Assembly: GCA_025602905.1 (NCBI GenBank)
Contig: JAHLKI010000027.1
Span: 248,001 to 312,000 of the forward strand
Length of the DNA: 64,000 bases
Source: Phlyctochytrium arcticum
Taxonomy: Eukaryota > Chytridiomycota > Chytridiomycetes > Chytridiales > Chytridiaceae
Reading direction: 5' to 3'
Part shown: positions 50,608 to 60,320 of the stretch, in pieces
Layout: the number at the start of each line of letters is the position of its first letter
Position numbering within the stretch: the stretch's first letter is position 1
Notes under the pieces: generated by a model
Told to the model about the DNA's origin: nothing
What the model saw: the letters and a program-made list of their open reading frames with translations, nothing else
The model's database searches: none
Translations under genes and position numbers: made by a program

Positions 50608-53600
50608 TCAGTGACGCACCTGTCTTCGCGCATCACTCTGCGTCCCGGTCCTAGTGATGGGTACTGGATCCAAGTCCCATCCATCGTCCCACCCTGCGTC
50701 CCAGTTGTTATCACCAGGACCATTCTTGTTACTACTCGAGCCAGCGGTACTCGGTTGGGAGGGGGGATTGGCCAGAGGTTTATAACCGCCTGACGAAAGT
50801 CCCGGTAACTTGAATGAAGAATCACCCCAATCGCCCCAATCTCCAACATCGGGAGTGACCATCTTTGGCTGTAGGGTCATAGATGACACAGCTGACGGCT
50901 TGAATGAAGATACCGGGGCGCTGGCAGTAGAACTCGATTTGGCAAGTGGGACCAACCCTTGGGAATGCAATGTGGCGGGGAGTGTTGCCGTTGCAGGCGC
51001 AGGACTGGGATTGTTTGAAGGCGCCGCTATAATGGAGTGGATTAAAATTTAATTCATAAAGAGGCGATACTTTACATACCCCATCCCCAGCCATCTTCGC
51101 TGGCTTCCCAAGCATTGGCAGTTGGAGCGGGGACTAACGGAGCCATTGAGGCGCTCACAATTGGTGTTGACGAGGGACGTGGCGGGGGAGTGGGCCCAGT
51201 GGTGGAAGCCCTCAGATTCGGATCGAAACCCTTGTTGCCTCCAACCTTGGCGGTGACTGCAGACATGGCCCACCCTGCCCATCCTTCACTACCTGGTGCA
51301 TCGGCGGAGGTGCCCGGACCAGAAGGTCCTGTAGCAGCTGTATCACCCTAATCCCCGTCGGTTAATACAGGGACATGTTAATGCACTGTTCAACTCACGA
51401 GTTTCTCTGCAAGCTTCTCCACTCGTTTCAGGAATATATCCATATTGCTAAAGGCCTGTTTTCGCACGGACTTTTCCGGGTCAAGAAGTAACGGAGCGAT
51501 GGTTGGAATGATGCGCTGCGCGCAATCTACACCCTCGTAGGTCTCAGCAGTCGCTGGGGATGTATTCTTTAGGACACCTCGGTAGCTGCAACAATAAGGA
51601 AAGAAACAAACCTGCAAGGGCGGCCAGGCCGGCACTTCGTGCTGGTGGAAAAGGATCTCCCAAGCTACGCAAAAATGCGGGCACTAACACTCGTTTCTTG
51701 GTCTGCAAGACATCCATAATGATCAGATGGCACTAATGGCATGATGTAAGAGGTGTCTAACATACAGCATCATTCAAATACTTGGTGATTTTGCCAAGGC
51801 AGATTGTAGTGTTCTACAAACCCATCAGTCCAAAAGGCTTTCAACTTCCGTCAGCTGTACCTACTGTACGAATTCCAGGTTCTGGATCTTGTTGCATTTT
51901 TGCAAGGTACCTCAACAGGTCATTATTGGTGATCCTTTCATTCAGCTTTGCAAAATGGGAGTGAGCTCTTTGTACGTCGATCCTCGCAAAGTCTTCTGAT
52001 TACCTTGGCGATGACCACCATGATTGACTTTAGGGTGGCTTCTCGGATCACCGCCTTTAAAAGTTTTAGTGCGCTTCTAGAGGGTGACCGATACGCGGGT
52101 AGCTTACACTGGTATCCAGAAATCCCATGGCCAAGCTTGGGAATATCTTATCCGAAATAACTTTGGCACTGAGATTATTGGCAAAATTCGGCAATCCCTC
52201 GCATAAGCTGAGCCGAATCTGGCGATCGCTAGATGCAAATAGCTTGATGACCGTGGGAATGACTAATTGGTCAAATTCTTGCTGGTTGAGCTTTCCTCCC
52301 AATTTCAGAATGGGGGAGAGGGCCTTGGCGCCTGCGCCGCCGTACTCCACAGCCTTAATAAGTTCTGGCAGAATCTTGTATTTACAAAATTCAAGTGGGA
52401 AGGAGTCGAGGGAGTTGTCAATTTTTCTGGCGATTTGAAGTCAGCTTTGACATTCGAGCGATATCCACCCCCCTCACTCACTTTATGAACTGCTCTTTTT
52501 CAAAAGTGTCCTTTATTGCAATTTGCTCTAGTGATAGGGTAACTGATATGAAGTCGTTGTCGAAGTAGCCTTGCTTCCAAGCTCCTTTCTCGAGAAAGTC
52601 AAGCATGGTCATGCGACTTTTCGGATCTTGACTGATAAAAGACTTAAAAACAGGGTATAATTCGTTTGGAATCTTATCGCGAGGGCCAAGATCTTCAGGA
52701 CGCGAGAAAAAGCCATTAAAGACTTCGTGGATGAGGCACCCAAACGCCCAAGAGTCAGCTGCATGTATAGGTCCACTTTTCATACTGAATGAGTACTGGC
52801 AGACTCCCTCTCGTTAATGGCTACCTACCTTCGACATGCAGCCCATGATCCGCGACGGATTTCCGGTGCTGTGTATTTTGAGGAATCTGGCAAGTACCCT
52901 CCGTAGTTGAAGAGAACAGGTCCCTCCTCAGTCAAGGAGCTTAACAGCTCGTATCCACCTAATCTATGCGGAGAGCGGGTGAGATCAAAACGCGAAATCC
53001 AATCCTTGGTCTCCCTCATACCTCCACTCTCCAGATTTGGTGGTATATATTGCTTCTGGTCGAATGTTACCGTGAATCATGTTGCAGTCTTGGTTGAGAA
53101 ACTTGATGGCCGTCTGTAAGGCATCTTTGAGCCTCATCGGACAAATTATATATCCTGTCGTCGTCATACCGCAATCTTATAGAGTCCCCACGCAATCAAA
53201 TTGGGATTTAAGCTTTGAAGAGATGTGTCTTGCCGGAGAGGGGTAGCAGCTTCGATACCAATAACGATCTTGGTCTCCAGCTATCATCCTTCGTAAGACT
53301 CAATCGTCGGCTGATTGAATCATCAATGTCCTTTACCTCCACTCCCTCAATTACTTTGAGCATGTCAGGGTGTCGTATTGTTCGACATTTCTTGAGGAAG
53401 TTACGCGCAAGAGGCAACTTATCCCTCTGCCTCGCCGCATCAAATACGAATACGGTGACTGGACTTTTATCATCCTGGGGAAAACTACCTCCATTTAGTC
53501 AAAAGTAAGGTGAAAGACCAAAGAGTGCCGTTTCACCTTCTTTATGCCCTCATGTATCGTCCAGATAGATTCAGTCCGAATAGCTTCACCTACAGTGAAT

Positions 53601-53662
53601 GGTAGTGACGGGCCTTTCGAGCCAAGCGCCCCGGAGATGGCTGACTTTGCGAACTCGAACAT
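50608..53662 (-). CDS. SCYL1: SCYL1/Cex1-like pseudokinase with HEAT repeats
   Basis: Acts in COPI retrograde traffic at the Golgi and in tRNA export. Start MFEFAKSAISGALGSKG at 53662. The kinase part has FTVGEAIRTESIWTIHEG, LKKCRTIRHPDMLKVIEG and HGNIRPEAIYTT where active kinases have HRD, and GGYELLSS where they have DFG, so it is a pseudokinase. AADSWAFGCLIHEVFNGFF follows. The HEAT domain includes TVIKLFASSDRQIRLSLCEG and IFPSLAMGFLDTS. The C-tail is low-complexity with Trp/Gly/Asp repeats (GDWGDS, DAGWDDGWDL) and ends RRQVRH. About 10 introns. Full length, about 780 residues. Confidence 0.85.
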
Positions 53663-53737
53663 TGTCCGCTCTGAGAGTAGTAATCTCCCAAAGTAAAACG
53701 TCCGCGGCTTGTAGCGGCCCACAGGCGCGAGTTTTGT

Positions 53738-54723
53738 TTATACTGCACACATTTCAGCAGGATTTATTATATCGAGTACATCCTGAAGCCAGATGTCATC
53801 CACAGATTCTATATATTTACAATAGGTTTCATTTTTCGACCAGTCAACATTGCTTTCAATAATGATTGCCTATGTGTCTTGTTAGCATGACGCGTGCGTT
53901 GCAACAAGGCAGCAGCTCACATACCATGAGAATGTTTGCCAACGCGTTTCTCTTCCTTCGCAACGCACAGATGTTTTCAAAGTTTCTGATAAGGCTCCAG
54001 TTCAGTGACCTAGAAGAACGAAATGAGGTGGTGATTCGCAAATGTACCTTTTTAAGAGCTCCTGTTCCCCCTCCGATGGTCGGAATGCAGCACAATCTTT
54101 GGCATCTACTTGCCGCTGCAGGGCCTCATTGGCCCCCAAGAGTTCTAGTTGGAACTCAATGTCAAGTGAGGAACTCAGGACACTAGAAGGACGCTGGTCA
54201 CCTTGCAGTCGCTTTCTCCGTTCACCATTCTCTTGCAACACAGTTTTCATAATATCAGACTTCTTCAAGTATTGAGCCGTATATGCATCGCGTTCTTTGA
54301 TTGCTTTGCCAAGGATTCTTTCCATTATTTCAGATGTTGGTGCGTGCAAACTGAATTTGCATGGACTCACACTTGCTCCCGGCATCTCGGAGAATAGACT
54401 GCCTCTTGAATACTTGATTGGGTTCTATACCTGCAAAGGGGTTCGAGATTAGAAAAGCAAAAGACAGCCTTGGGCATTGCGAACCTTTTCAAGATCTGCC
54501 AATCAACACTTTGTTGACCAACCAGGTCAAGAAGTTTGCCTTCCAGCGATGCGATTCGGGTTCGAATGCCCTCTTCGGTACCTGCCAGTACTTTGGTTTT
54601 GCGACTAGCGGACAGCTTATGTAGCTGTTCCAGACGGGCTGCCAGTGCATTCCTTTTTCCTAGCCATTGCAGCGTTTCGAGTCCCTTAGGAGGCACCAGA
54701 TCCTCGAGGCGCGCAGAAGTCAT
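53738..54723 (-). CDS. Coiled-coil protein, CENP-H-like candidate
   Basis: Start MTSARLEDLVPPKGL at 54723. A long coiled coil follows (RNALAARLEQLHKLS, IRTRIASLEGKLLDLVG, GKAIKERDAYTAQYLKK, LQENGERRKRLQ). The last exons join into ICALRRKRNALANILM + AIIIESNVDWSKNETY, then VDDIWLQDVLDIINPAEMCAV-stop. The pattern LxNIxxxxIxxSxVxW near the C-terminus resembles the end of inner-kinetochore CENP-H (Fta3). The middle exon join, near 54,380, could not be fixed. It sits 75 bp upstream of SCYL1 on the same strand. The family call is tentative; it could be another coiled-coil protein. Confidence 0.45.
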
Positions 54724-54968
54724 TTCCGGTCAACACATCTATAGATATTATCACATTAATATCGAGGTGTCGTACCTTGAATAAGCGACTTACATGTGCT
54801 AGATCCACCGTAGCAGACGGCCAAAAAACCAGGCCAAAATCACGTCCGTTGGAGGTCGGATCGCAATAAAGCCGACTATGGAGAAATGAGATTGTGATCA
54901 CACAACAATGACAACATGCAGGACAACATGAGGATTCGCGTTGACTTGATGTCTCAACCTAGAGCAGA

Positions 54969-55809
54969 ATGTACACCCTATTTTCCGGCCTATACGAACA
55001 ATGGACAAGAAAGGATCTATTCTATGTGATCATCCTCGGGCTTGATAATGCGGGGAAGACGGTATACAGCCTTTGTCATAGCACGTCTTCGCAGGATGCC
55101 AATACGCTTTTTTCCAGACACTGCTTGAGCGCATCAAATCCACCTTTACCGGCGTGCCTGGGCTTTCCCCCGATAAAATTGCTCCAACAGTTGGACTCAA
55201 CAGTAAGTGTCTTGCTCGGGCGGTCATACTAGCTCTGTACGTGCTGAACTATGCGTTTGCAACAACAGTCGGCAAGGTAGAAGTCAAGAACGTCCAATTA
55301 CAGTTTTGGGATTTGGGGGGGCAAAAGGAGCTACACAGTATCTGGGAAAAGTACTACTCAGAGTGCCATGCCATTGTCTTTGTAGTTGATGCAACCGATA
55401 AAGAGCGAATAGAGGAAGTCAAAAACACTTTCGGTACGGTACAACCACGCTGATGAGGTTCACAAACATATTTCTAATCTGGATTAACAGAGAGCGTCAT
55501 TACGAATGATAGCGTGGAAGGCGTTCCTGTGCTGATGTTGGCCAACAAACAAGATGTATCCACCTCGTTGCAAGTACATGAGATCAAGGAGATATTTAAC
55601 CCAATTGCCCTTCATTTGGGAGCGCGGGACAGTAAAGTAATGCCAGTTTCGGCCTTGCAAGGGTACGGCTTTTAAGAACCACCACCAACTATGCAATTCA
55701 GATCCTAACCATTTTGATCAGAGATGGAGTGGAAGAAGCTGTTAATTGGCTTCTGGTGCGCTTACAACGGAATAGAACTCATCGACCACCGAAGCAGAGC
55801 GGTCGTTGA
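54969..55809 (+). CDS. ARFRP1: ARF-related GTPase ARFRP1 (Arl3-type)
   Basis: A trans-Golgi GTPase that recruits ARL1 and golgins. The N-terminus MYTLFSGLYEQW lacks the Gly2 of myristoylated ARFs, as usual for this branch (N-acetylated instead). Joined exons: ILGLDNAGKT + TLLERIKSTF (P-loop), PTVGLN + VGKVEVKNVQLQFWDLGGQKE (switches), YYSECHAIVFVVDATD, LANKQDVSTSLQV (NKQD) and VMPVSALQG + DGVEEAVNWLL. Ends NRTHRPPKQSGR, the conserved HRPP tail. Four introns. Complete. Confidence 0.9.
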
Positions 55810-56164
55810 AAGATTCGAGCAAGCAAGGAGGGTCGGACATGTTCCATCAACCCTATGGCGGCTCCCCTACTCCTACGCCCTACTCCCTATCGGGCCGGGC
55901 GAGCCCTCACCCCCTTACTCTCCCCACGCCAGTGCCAGAGCCTTGTGATCTGTGGTTGTGTCCGTGTCTGTGATTATGTCACGTCTTACTATCCGCCGGG
56001 ACATTCCGTTGATGCCACAGAACACTACGGCGCCTCAAAACAGAGCCGAACGACTTCAGCAATTTCTGTGACAATCTTCTCTATTCTATTCCATCCCTTG
56101 GATCAGCGACTATTGGGAGTTTGCAGGCTACACCCACACAATCTACACATTCCCGCATGGTTTC
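55810..56164. other. Convergent 3' spacer
   Basis: Region between the ends of ARFRP1 and MDE1. Overlapping frames have no domain. No gene seen. Confidence 0.4.
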
Positions 56165-57169
56165 TCATGATAACTGCTTTTTCACAACCAATTCACGATA
56201 CTCGCTATCTTCAGGAACGATTTCTGGATCTATCCCTGCCAACTTCATTTTCACCGCAATCTCGAATAGATAATCATAGCATTCTGTCATACATTTGGCT
56301 GAGAAGACATTACTAGTTAAACACTCGTTCGGAATAACTTTACAGTACATACCCTTTTGCCAACTCTCTCCCCATACATACACACCATGCCGTCGAACCA
56401 AAACCGCATTGGTTTCTGGATAGTCTTGGATCGCCTTTTAAATTCAAGAAGTACATTCATAAATTTGCTTCAGGAGAGCGCATGATTGCACCATACCTGG
56501 GCCATCCGCTCCTTCAAATCTTCTTCTTCTGCAGTGTTCTCCACAATCGGGACCACCAATCTGTCGTAGTATTTCAAGTTGTCACCAGAGCTGCCCCGCT
56601 TGATCCCTTTGATCATTTCCTGATGGGTAATGACAAACTCCTCTTTGTACAAAAGAGTGGCCATGACAGCATGTTGAGAGTGTGTATGTATACAAGCACC
56701 CGCAGCCCGCATGTCATAGGCGTTCGCGAATAATGGCGTACATTGGGAAGGCTTTAGCTTGTAGGACTCTGGCGGCGAGCGGATAATGCTCCGAGGAAGA
56801 GTGTGGGTCAAAACATATAAATGTTCGGGAAGCATGCGTTCTTTTTGAACTCCGGATGGTGCAATATAAATAAAGTCATCTTTCCGAATAGTTATTCCTC
56901 CCCTAGATCAAAACATTTTTTTGAGAATCACTCATGAATAACACATATATCTCTAGCCGCTCCTACCCGGTACCAGTCACCCAGCCCAATGTATAGAACA
57001 ACCTGCATAGTTCGGGTATCAGGTTTGCTGGGTGTTCTGGGTCAATGGAATGAACCAGTAGGTCTGTGGACGTGTTCTCCTGCCCTGACAGTTTACTTCG
57101 CTTGTCTGGCAAGGTGCTGGTGTTTTCGGCAATCGGCCCTTCCTCCGGTGCTTCTCGTTTTGCTGTCAT
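56165..57169 (-). CDS. MDE1: Methylthioribulose-1-phosphate dehydratase
   Basis: A zinc enzyme of the methionine salvage pathway, class-II aldolase fold, cytosolic. The start chosen is [11 protein letters not shown] at 57169; an upstream in-frame ATG at 57193 is possible. Joined exons: [23 protein letters not shown] + [21 protein letters not shown] (substrate pocket), [19 protein letters not shown] (zinc His pair), [12 protein letters not shown], then [16 protein letters not shown] + [19 protein letters not shown]. Ends VVKKQLS. All zinc ligands seen. Normal length, about 260 residues. Confidence 0.88.
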
Positions 57170-57506
57170 GTCTGATAGACGTTCTTGCATTCGGGAATTG
57201 CGAGATTGCAATTTTCCAATTTGCCATGTTGCGGGAGCGTCTCGGGCGAGGTATAGTTTTGGTTCCAACCGGCAGATGGGGGAGACAAACACGTGTGGCT
57301 GGCTGACATCTAAACAAACGGATTTCACCAAGTTGAAACTCCGTCCAGATCGTACGTTGATAGATCGCCCTGCCCACTCAGATCATAATCGATAGTACGC
57401 CCCAGATACACTGCTAAAGTAACAACGCAAAGGTCAGATTCCTATGAAGTACCTGATTCCCATTGGTTGGTTGTAACGTTTCCAGTTTTTTTTCGGTAGT
57501 TGCAAG
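57170..57506. other. Spacer between MDE1 and the broken zinc-finger gene
   Basis: The MDE1 promoter is expected here. No gene seen; the left edge of the hairpin island probably starts near its right end. Confidence 0.35.
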
Positions 57507-58096
57507 ATGACCATCACTGATTTCCTGCGGAAAAGGCTTTACCAACCAACTCAACCATTCTCATTGACAAAGAGCGAATTTGACGAGCAATGGAAGTGCG
57601 GTAGTAACTTTTGGGTGAAACAGCATAAGTACGACGCTGTCGGAAAAAAAGGACCGCCCCTTACTACAACGGTTTATACTTGTCGAATGGCTATGCGACG
57701 AAAGGAACATGGATCAGGACCTCGAGAAGCGGAGTCCGGGCCAGTCAAGAGAAGGGTCACTTCAGGACTGGATCAGGACCTCGAGAAGCGGAGTCCGGGC
57801 CAGTCAAGAGAAGGGTCACTTCAGGACATATCCCCGTGGAATGTCCGGTCAGATTGCGCGTAGTCGAAAATCATGAAGATTCAACGGTCTCCGTCGAGCT
57901 CCAATCAAAGTATGGTTTAGAACATAAACACCATACAATGGAAGACATAGATCGACGAAAGACGTGCACTACCGCGAAAGAACTTATTGATGATGAGGCT
58001 CTGAAACCCGATTGGTCGAAAGATATTGCAGAGGTTTCCCCCGATTTGCTAACACTGTTATTTCCGACCCAGTTAAGTTTCCAGGACACAACATGA
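57507..58096 (+). pseudogene. WRKY/GCM1-like zinc-finger protein broken by tandem duplication
   Basis: The frame starts MTITDFLRKRLYQPTQPF, then SNFWVKQHKYDAVGKKG and VYTCRMAMRRKEH. A second frame carries VECPVRLRVVENHEDSTVSV, then EHKHHTMEDIDRR and the C-terminal part to 58096. Spaced Cys...Cys...His-x-His is the layout of FAR1/MULE-type (WRKY-GCM1 fold) zinc fingers common in transposases and their derived genes. The two frames are separated by a 59-bp exact tandem duplication; 59 is not a multiple of three, so the second copy shifts the frame. With one copy the two parts would lie in compatible frames, as expected of a former intact gene. Family call is inference. Confidence 0.5.
57710..57827 (+). 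repeat. 59-bp tandem duplication (two copies)
   Basis: Copy 1 spans 57710-57768 and copy 2 57769-57827; they match over nearly the whole length (the TGGATCAGGACC start, GTCCGGGCCAGTC middle and GGTCACTTCAGGAC end recur). It looks recent because the copies are identical. Confidence 0.9.
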
Positions 58097-58321
58097 CGGA
58101 AAGTATTAGTTGACATTATACAGGTAATTTTCCTATCTTTAGTTTCTAAAATAAATGTGGAATGCGTCTGTTTAAATAGGGGTGATACCTCCAAAATGTA
58201 AGGGCGATGACTATAGACGAAAATGTCATGTTTTTGACTAAAAAGACATCGAAAAAAAGGGGTTTGCCATAGTGCGGATATCGATCGCGGAAAATCATCG
58301 CAGCATCAATATATCATTGTT

Positions 58322-58399
58322 AAAAAAGAGGAGTTGTCCCGCAATATCTACCTTACCTATAAGGGTTATACCGAGATTGCGGGACAACTCCTCTTTTTT
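58322..58399. repeat. Hairpin H1: perfect 24-bp inverted repeat
   Basis: 58322-58345 (ends GTTGTCCCGCAAT) is the exact reverse complement of 58376-58399, with a 30-nt loop that itself holds CCTTA..TAAGG. The outer ends are A6 and T6. Could be a MITE, a hairpin transcript or an extruding cruciform. Confidence 0.85.
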
Positions 58400-58656
58400 T
58401 CAGAATTTGTACCGACCTTGAGAGGTTGAAGGGCACTCTGGCAAGCATGGGTAGCAATTGAGAAAGTATGGAGTGGGATGTAGAGGACATCAAACAAGAG
58501 GAGCAAAAAGCCCAGGCTGGAGATCAACGATAATACCCCCCTAATTGTTGGCCAGATGAACAATTCGAGATTTGCGCTCTAGAAGAGAAAGGAGAATGTG
58601 GTGGATGAAGAGGGTTGATGGGAGCATCTTTTTATTATCCATCATTTCCATCCCCG

Positions 58657-58733
58657 CAACATCGACTTCTCCATTCAGCAAAAGTGGCATTGTCTTATCC
58701 TAATGCCAGATTCTGCCAATGGAGAAGTCGATG
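58657..58733. repeat. Hairpin H2 (77 nt, compound)
   Basis: Outer 16-bp perfect arms CATCGACTTCTCCATT (58660-58675) and 58718-58733. Inside them, 9-nt internal loops lead to a second 7-bp stem (TGGCATT/AATGCCA) with a 10-nt loop. Identical to H3. Confidence 0.85.
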
Positions 58734-59125
58734 TAAATTTGAAATTGATTCCCAGATGTGATGCAAAGGTTTCCATGGGATGAAGGGGTAGGTAAATAGA
58801 AAATCTCCCCAGAAACCTGATGAAGAGCGCAGGAAGGAAAAAGCGTCAGAAGTGTCTGAAAATGGTACAATAACAAAAGTTTCCAGCACTTGGAAAAACG
58901 GCAGAGAAAATTGAGGACTTTTTGGAACAGGGGGTAAAATTGATGATCCTGCAGATCTTGATGTTCTCCAGATTCTTTAAGCAGTATTTTCTTGCTTCTC
59001 GTGAAAGAATATATTGATATGTTAGAGATTTGCACTCTACATGAAAAAGAAGACATGAGAAAAGTTTGACTGATGTAGAGTTGGCATGGGAGCATCTTTT
59101 TATTTCTCATCCATTTCCTATCCCA

Positions 59126-59202
59126 CAACATCGACTTCTCCATTCAGCAAAAGTGGCATTGTCTTATCCTAATGCCAGATTCTGCCAATGGAGAAGTCGA
59201 TG
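59126..59202. repeat. Hairpin H3 (77 nt, identical to H2)
   Basis: Exact copy of H2, 469 bp downstream, arms 59129-59144 and 59187-59202. Its flanks are diverged from those of H2. Confidence 0.85.
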
Positions 59203-59392
59203 AAATTCATCACAAAGCAGAAGAAATGAGATTCATCCTTTCCATACACTCTAGAGGTGAATTATCCAAAAAAAGCCAGAAGGAATGATGAAGAGTGCAG
59301 ATTTAGGAAGGGCAGCAAATTGGTACAATAATGAGCAATTTGTATAGCATTGAAAAAACTGGAAATATAATTGAAGAAGTTTCAGAAGTGTC

Positions 59393-59454
59393 CACATATC
59401 GATATCTTCTCTTGCGAGAAGCAAGAAAATGCCAGAAATGTATATCGATATGTG
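59393..59454. repeat. Hairpin H5 (compound inverted repeat)
   Basis: Arms CACATATCGATAT (59393-59405) and 59442-59454 pair perfectly over 13 bp. Inside lies a second short stem CTTCTC/GAGAAG. A 16-bp part (59415-59430) is also the exact inverse of 58986-59001. Confidence 0.75.
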
Positions 59455-59466
59455 TATCTAACCAGG

Positions 59467-59474
59467 CATAAAAG
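59467..59474 (+). promoter_or_regulatory. TATA-like box of the orphan ORF
   Basis: CATAAAAG lies 71 bp upstream of the ATG at 59538, within GGCATAAAAGGGGCG. Confidence 0.35.
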
Positions 59475-59537
59475 GGGCGAAAATACCACCAAAGAACCCC
59501 CCAAATTGTGCACATTTCCTCAAGAAAAGCAGCAAAA

Positions 59538-59891
59538 ATGGATCGATTGGAAAAGCGAGTTCTGGACTTTATCAAATTGGATCAATCTGAGGAATTCAAA
59601 GCCGCGGATCGAGTGGTGAAGAAGCATGCAACAGCACTGGAATATATCAAGAGCGAATTTAAGAAGCAAGGGAAAACTGAAATGTCAGTAGTGGAACATG
59701 ATGATTCCTTTGAATTATGTTTTATGATAAGAACACAAATGCGAGTCGATGTCAAAGCACTACCAATGGATATAAGGGATACCTACTTGACAACAACGGA
59801 AGTATGGATGAGGAATGTCAGAGTATGGAAACGAAAGCGAGGTGTAGAAGAGGAAGATGGAGAGGGGTCAAAAAGCCCAAGATTGGAATAA
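59538..59891 (+). CDS. Intronless orphan protein with C-terminal NLS-like tail
   Basis: The ATG at 59538 (MDRLEKRVLDFIKLDQ) fits better than an upstream in-frame ATG at 59508 because of the TATA-like box spacing. It encodes about 117 residues: a charged helical N-half (KKHATALEYIKSEFKKQ), a middle with alternating hydrophobic residues (FELCFMIRTQMRVDVKALP) that looks like beta strands, then VWKRKRG and an acidic/Ser tail ending SPRLE, a likely nuclear localisation signal. No family recognised. It is the only plausible intact gene inside the hairpin island, so it may be a protein of the element. Confidence 0.5.
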   Translation: MDRLEKRVLDFIKLDQSEEFKAADRVVKKHATALEYIKSEFKKQGKTEMSVVEHDDSFELCFMIRTQMRVDVKALPMDIRDTYLTTTEVWMRNVRVWKRKRGVEEEDGEGSKSPRLE

Positions 59892-60004
59892 ACTGTAGTA
59901 ATAAAATGTAGTAATAAACTGTTGGAAAAGATACTCGATGAATACTGGAGCGAGATGAATCGGTTTAGGAGTGTTGACTCGATATTTGATGGAAAGGAGA
60001 TTAT

Positions 60005-60198
60005 CTGTGTAAAGCCCTTAATTTTTCAACCAATGGTTTATCCTTACTCATTGAATTATCCTTGAAAATGACATGTCGAAAAATGGCTGATTTTGATAAG
60101 TTTTGTGGCAGTTAAGAGCGGGTTTTGGACATTGAAGATAATCCTGTGTAATGCTGTGTAATCCTTAATTTTGAACCCATACTTATTATTCTGTGTAA
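60005..60198 (+). repeat. Iteron-like CTGTGTAA repeats
   Basis: Exact CTGTGTAA at 60005, 60144, 60154 and 60191. The 60144 and 60154 copies are only 10 bp apart, one helical turn. CCTTAATTTT strings follow at 60017 and 60163. The spacing is reminiscent of origin iterons or protein-binding arrays, but no replication function is shown. Confidence 0.5.
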
Positions 60199-60261
60199 TG
60201 AGCATGCTTGAAAAGGTGTGTTGTTGTGCAATTTTCAAGTGTTTTTCTGCATTAAACCGTA

Positions 60262-60320
60262 CTGTCACAGTGCATGGCAATCATAAACCTTAGGTTTATG
60301 ATTGCCATGCACTGTGACAG
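60262..60320. repeat. 59-bp perfect palindrome (29-bp arms, 1-nt spacer)
   Basis: 60262-60290 is the exact reverse complement of 60292-60320 with a single T at 60291. Arm start CTGTCACAGTGC. It could be two terminal inverted repeats fused after internal deletion, or a replication hairpin. No clear target-site duplication: flanks read CCGTA and CGTCA. Confidence 0.9.

Larger units (their letters stand above)
58567..59480. repeat. Diverged tandem duplication, two units of about 0.46 kb
   Basis: Unit 1 (58567-59024) and unit 2 (59025-59480) begin with GAGATTTGC(G/A)CTCTA and share GGGAGCATCTTTTTATT, GATGAAGAG(C/T)GCAG and GGTACAATAA in the same order. Outside the hairpins they differ clearly. 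A trace of the start of a third unit (ACCCCCC(A/T)AATTGT) appears at 58530 and 59494. Confidence 0.65.
58097..59537. other. Hairpin-rich non-coding stretch
   Basis: Apart from the individually listed hairpins and repeats, no coding exon is seen. Frames on the minus strand (58366-58563, 58695-59143) are short and overlap the hairpins. Confidence 0.5.

Noticed and set aside
57680..58096. Second frame of the zinc-finger gene as an independent gene
   Set aside because: It begins inside the first frame and becomes open only because of the 59-bp duplication.
58363..58369. Telomere-like AAGGGTTA string in the H1 loop
   Set aside because: A single partial match without tandem repeats.
58322..58399. 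Rho-independent terminator at H1
   Set aside because: The region is eukaryotic; the T-run after the stem is matched by an A-run before it, so it is simply part of the inverted repeat.
58657..59202. CRISPR-like array from the two identical 77-mers
   Set aside because: Only two copies, spacer far too long, host is eukaryotic, and the units are part of a larger tandem duplication.
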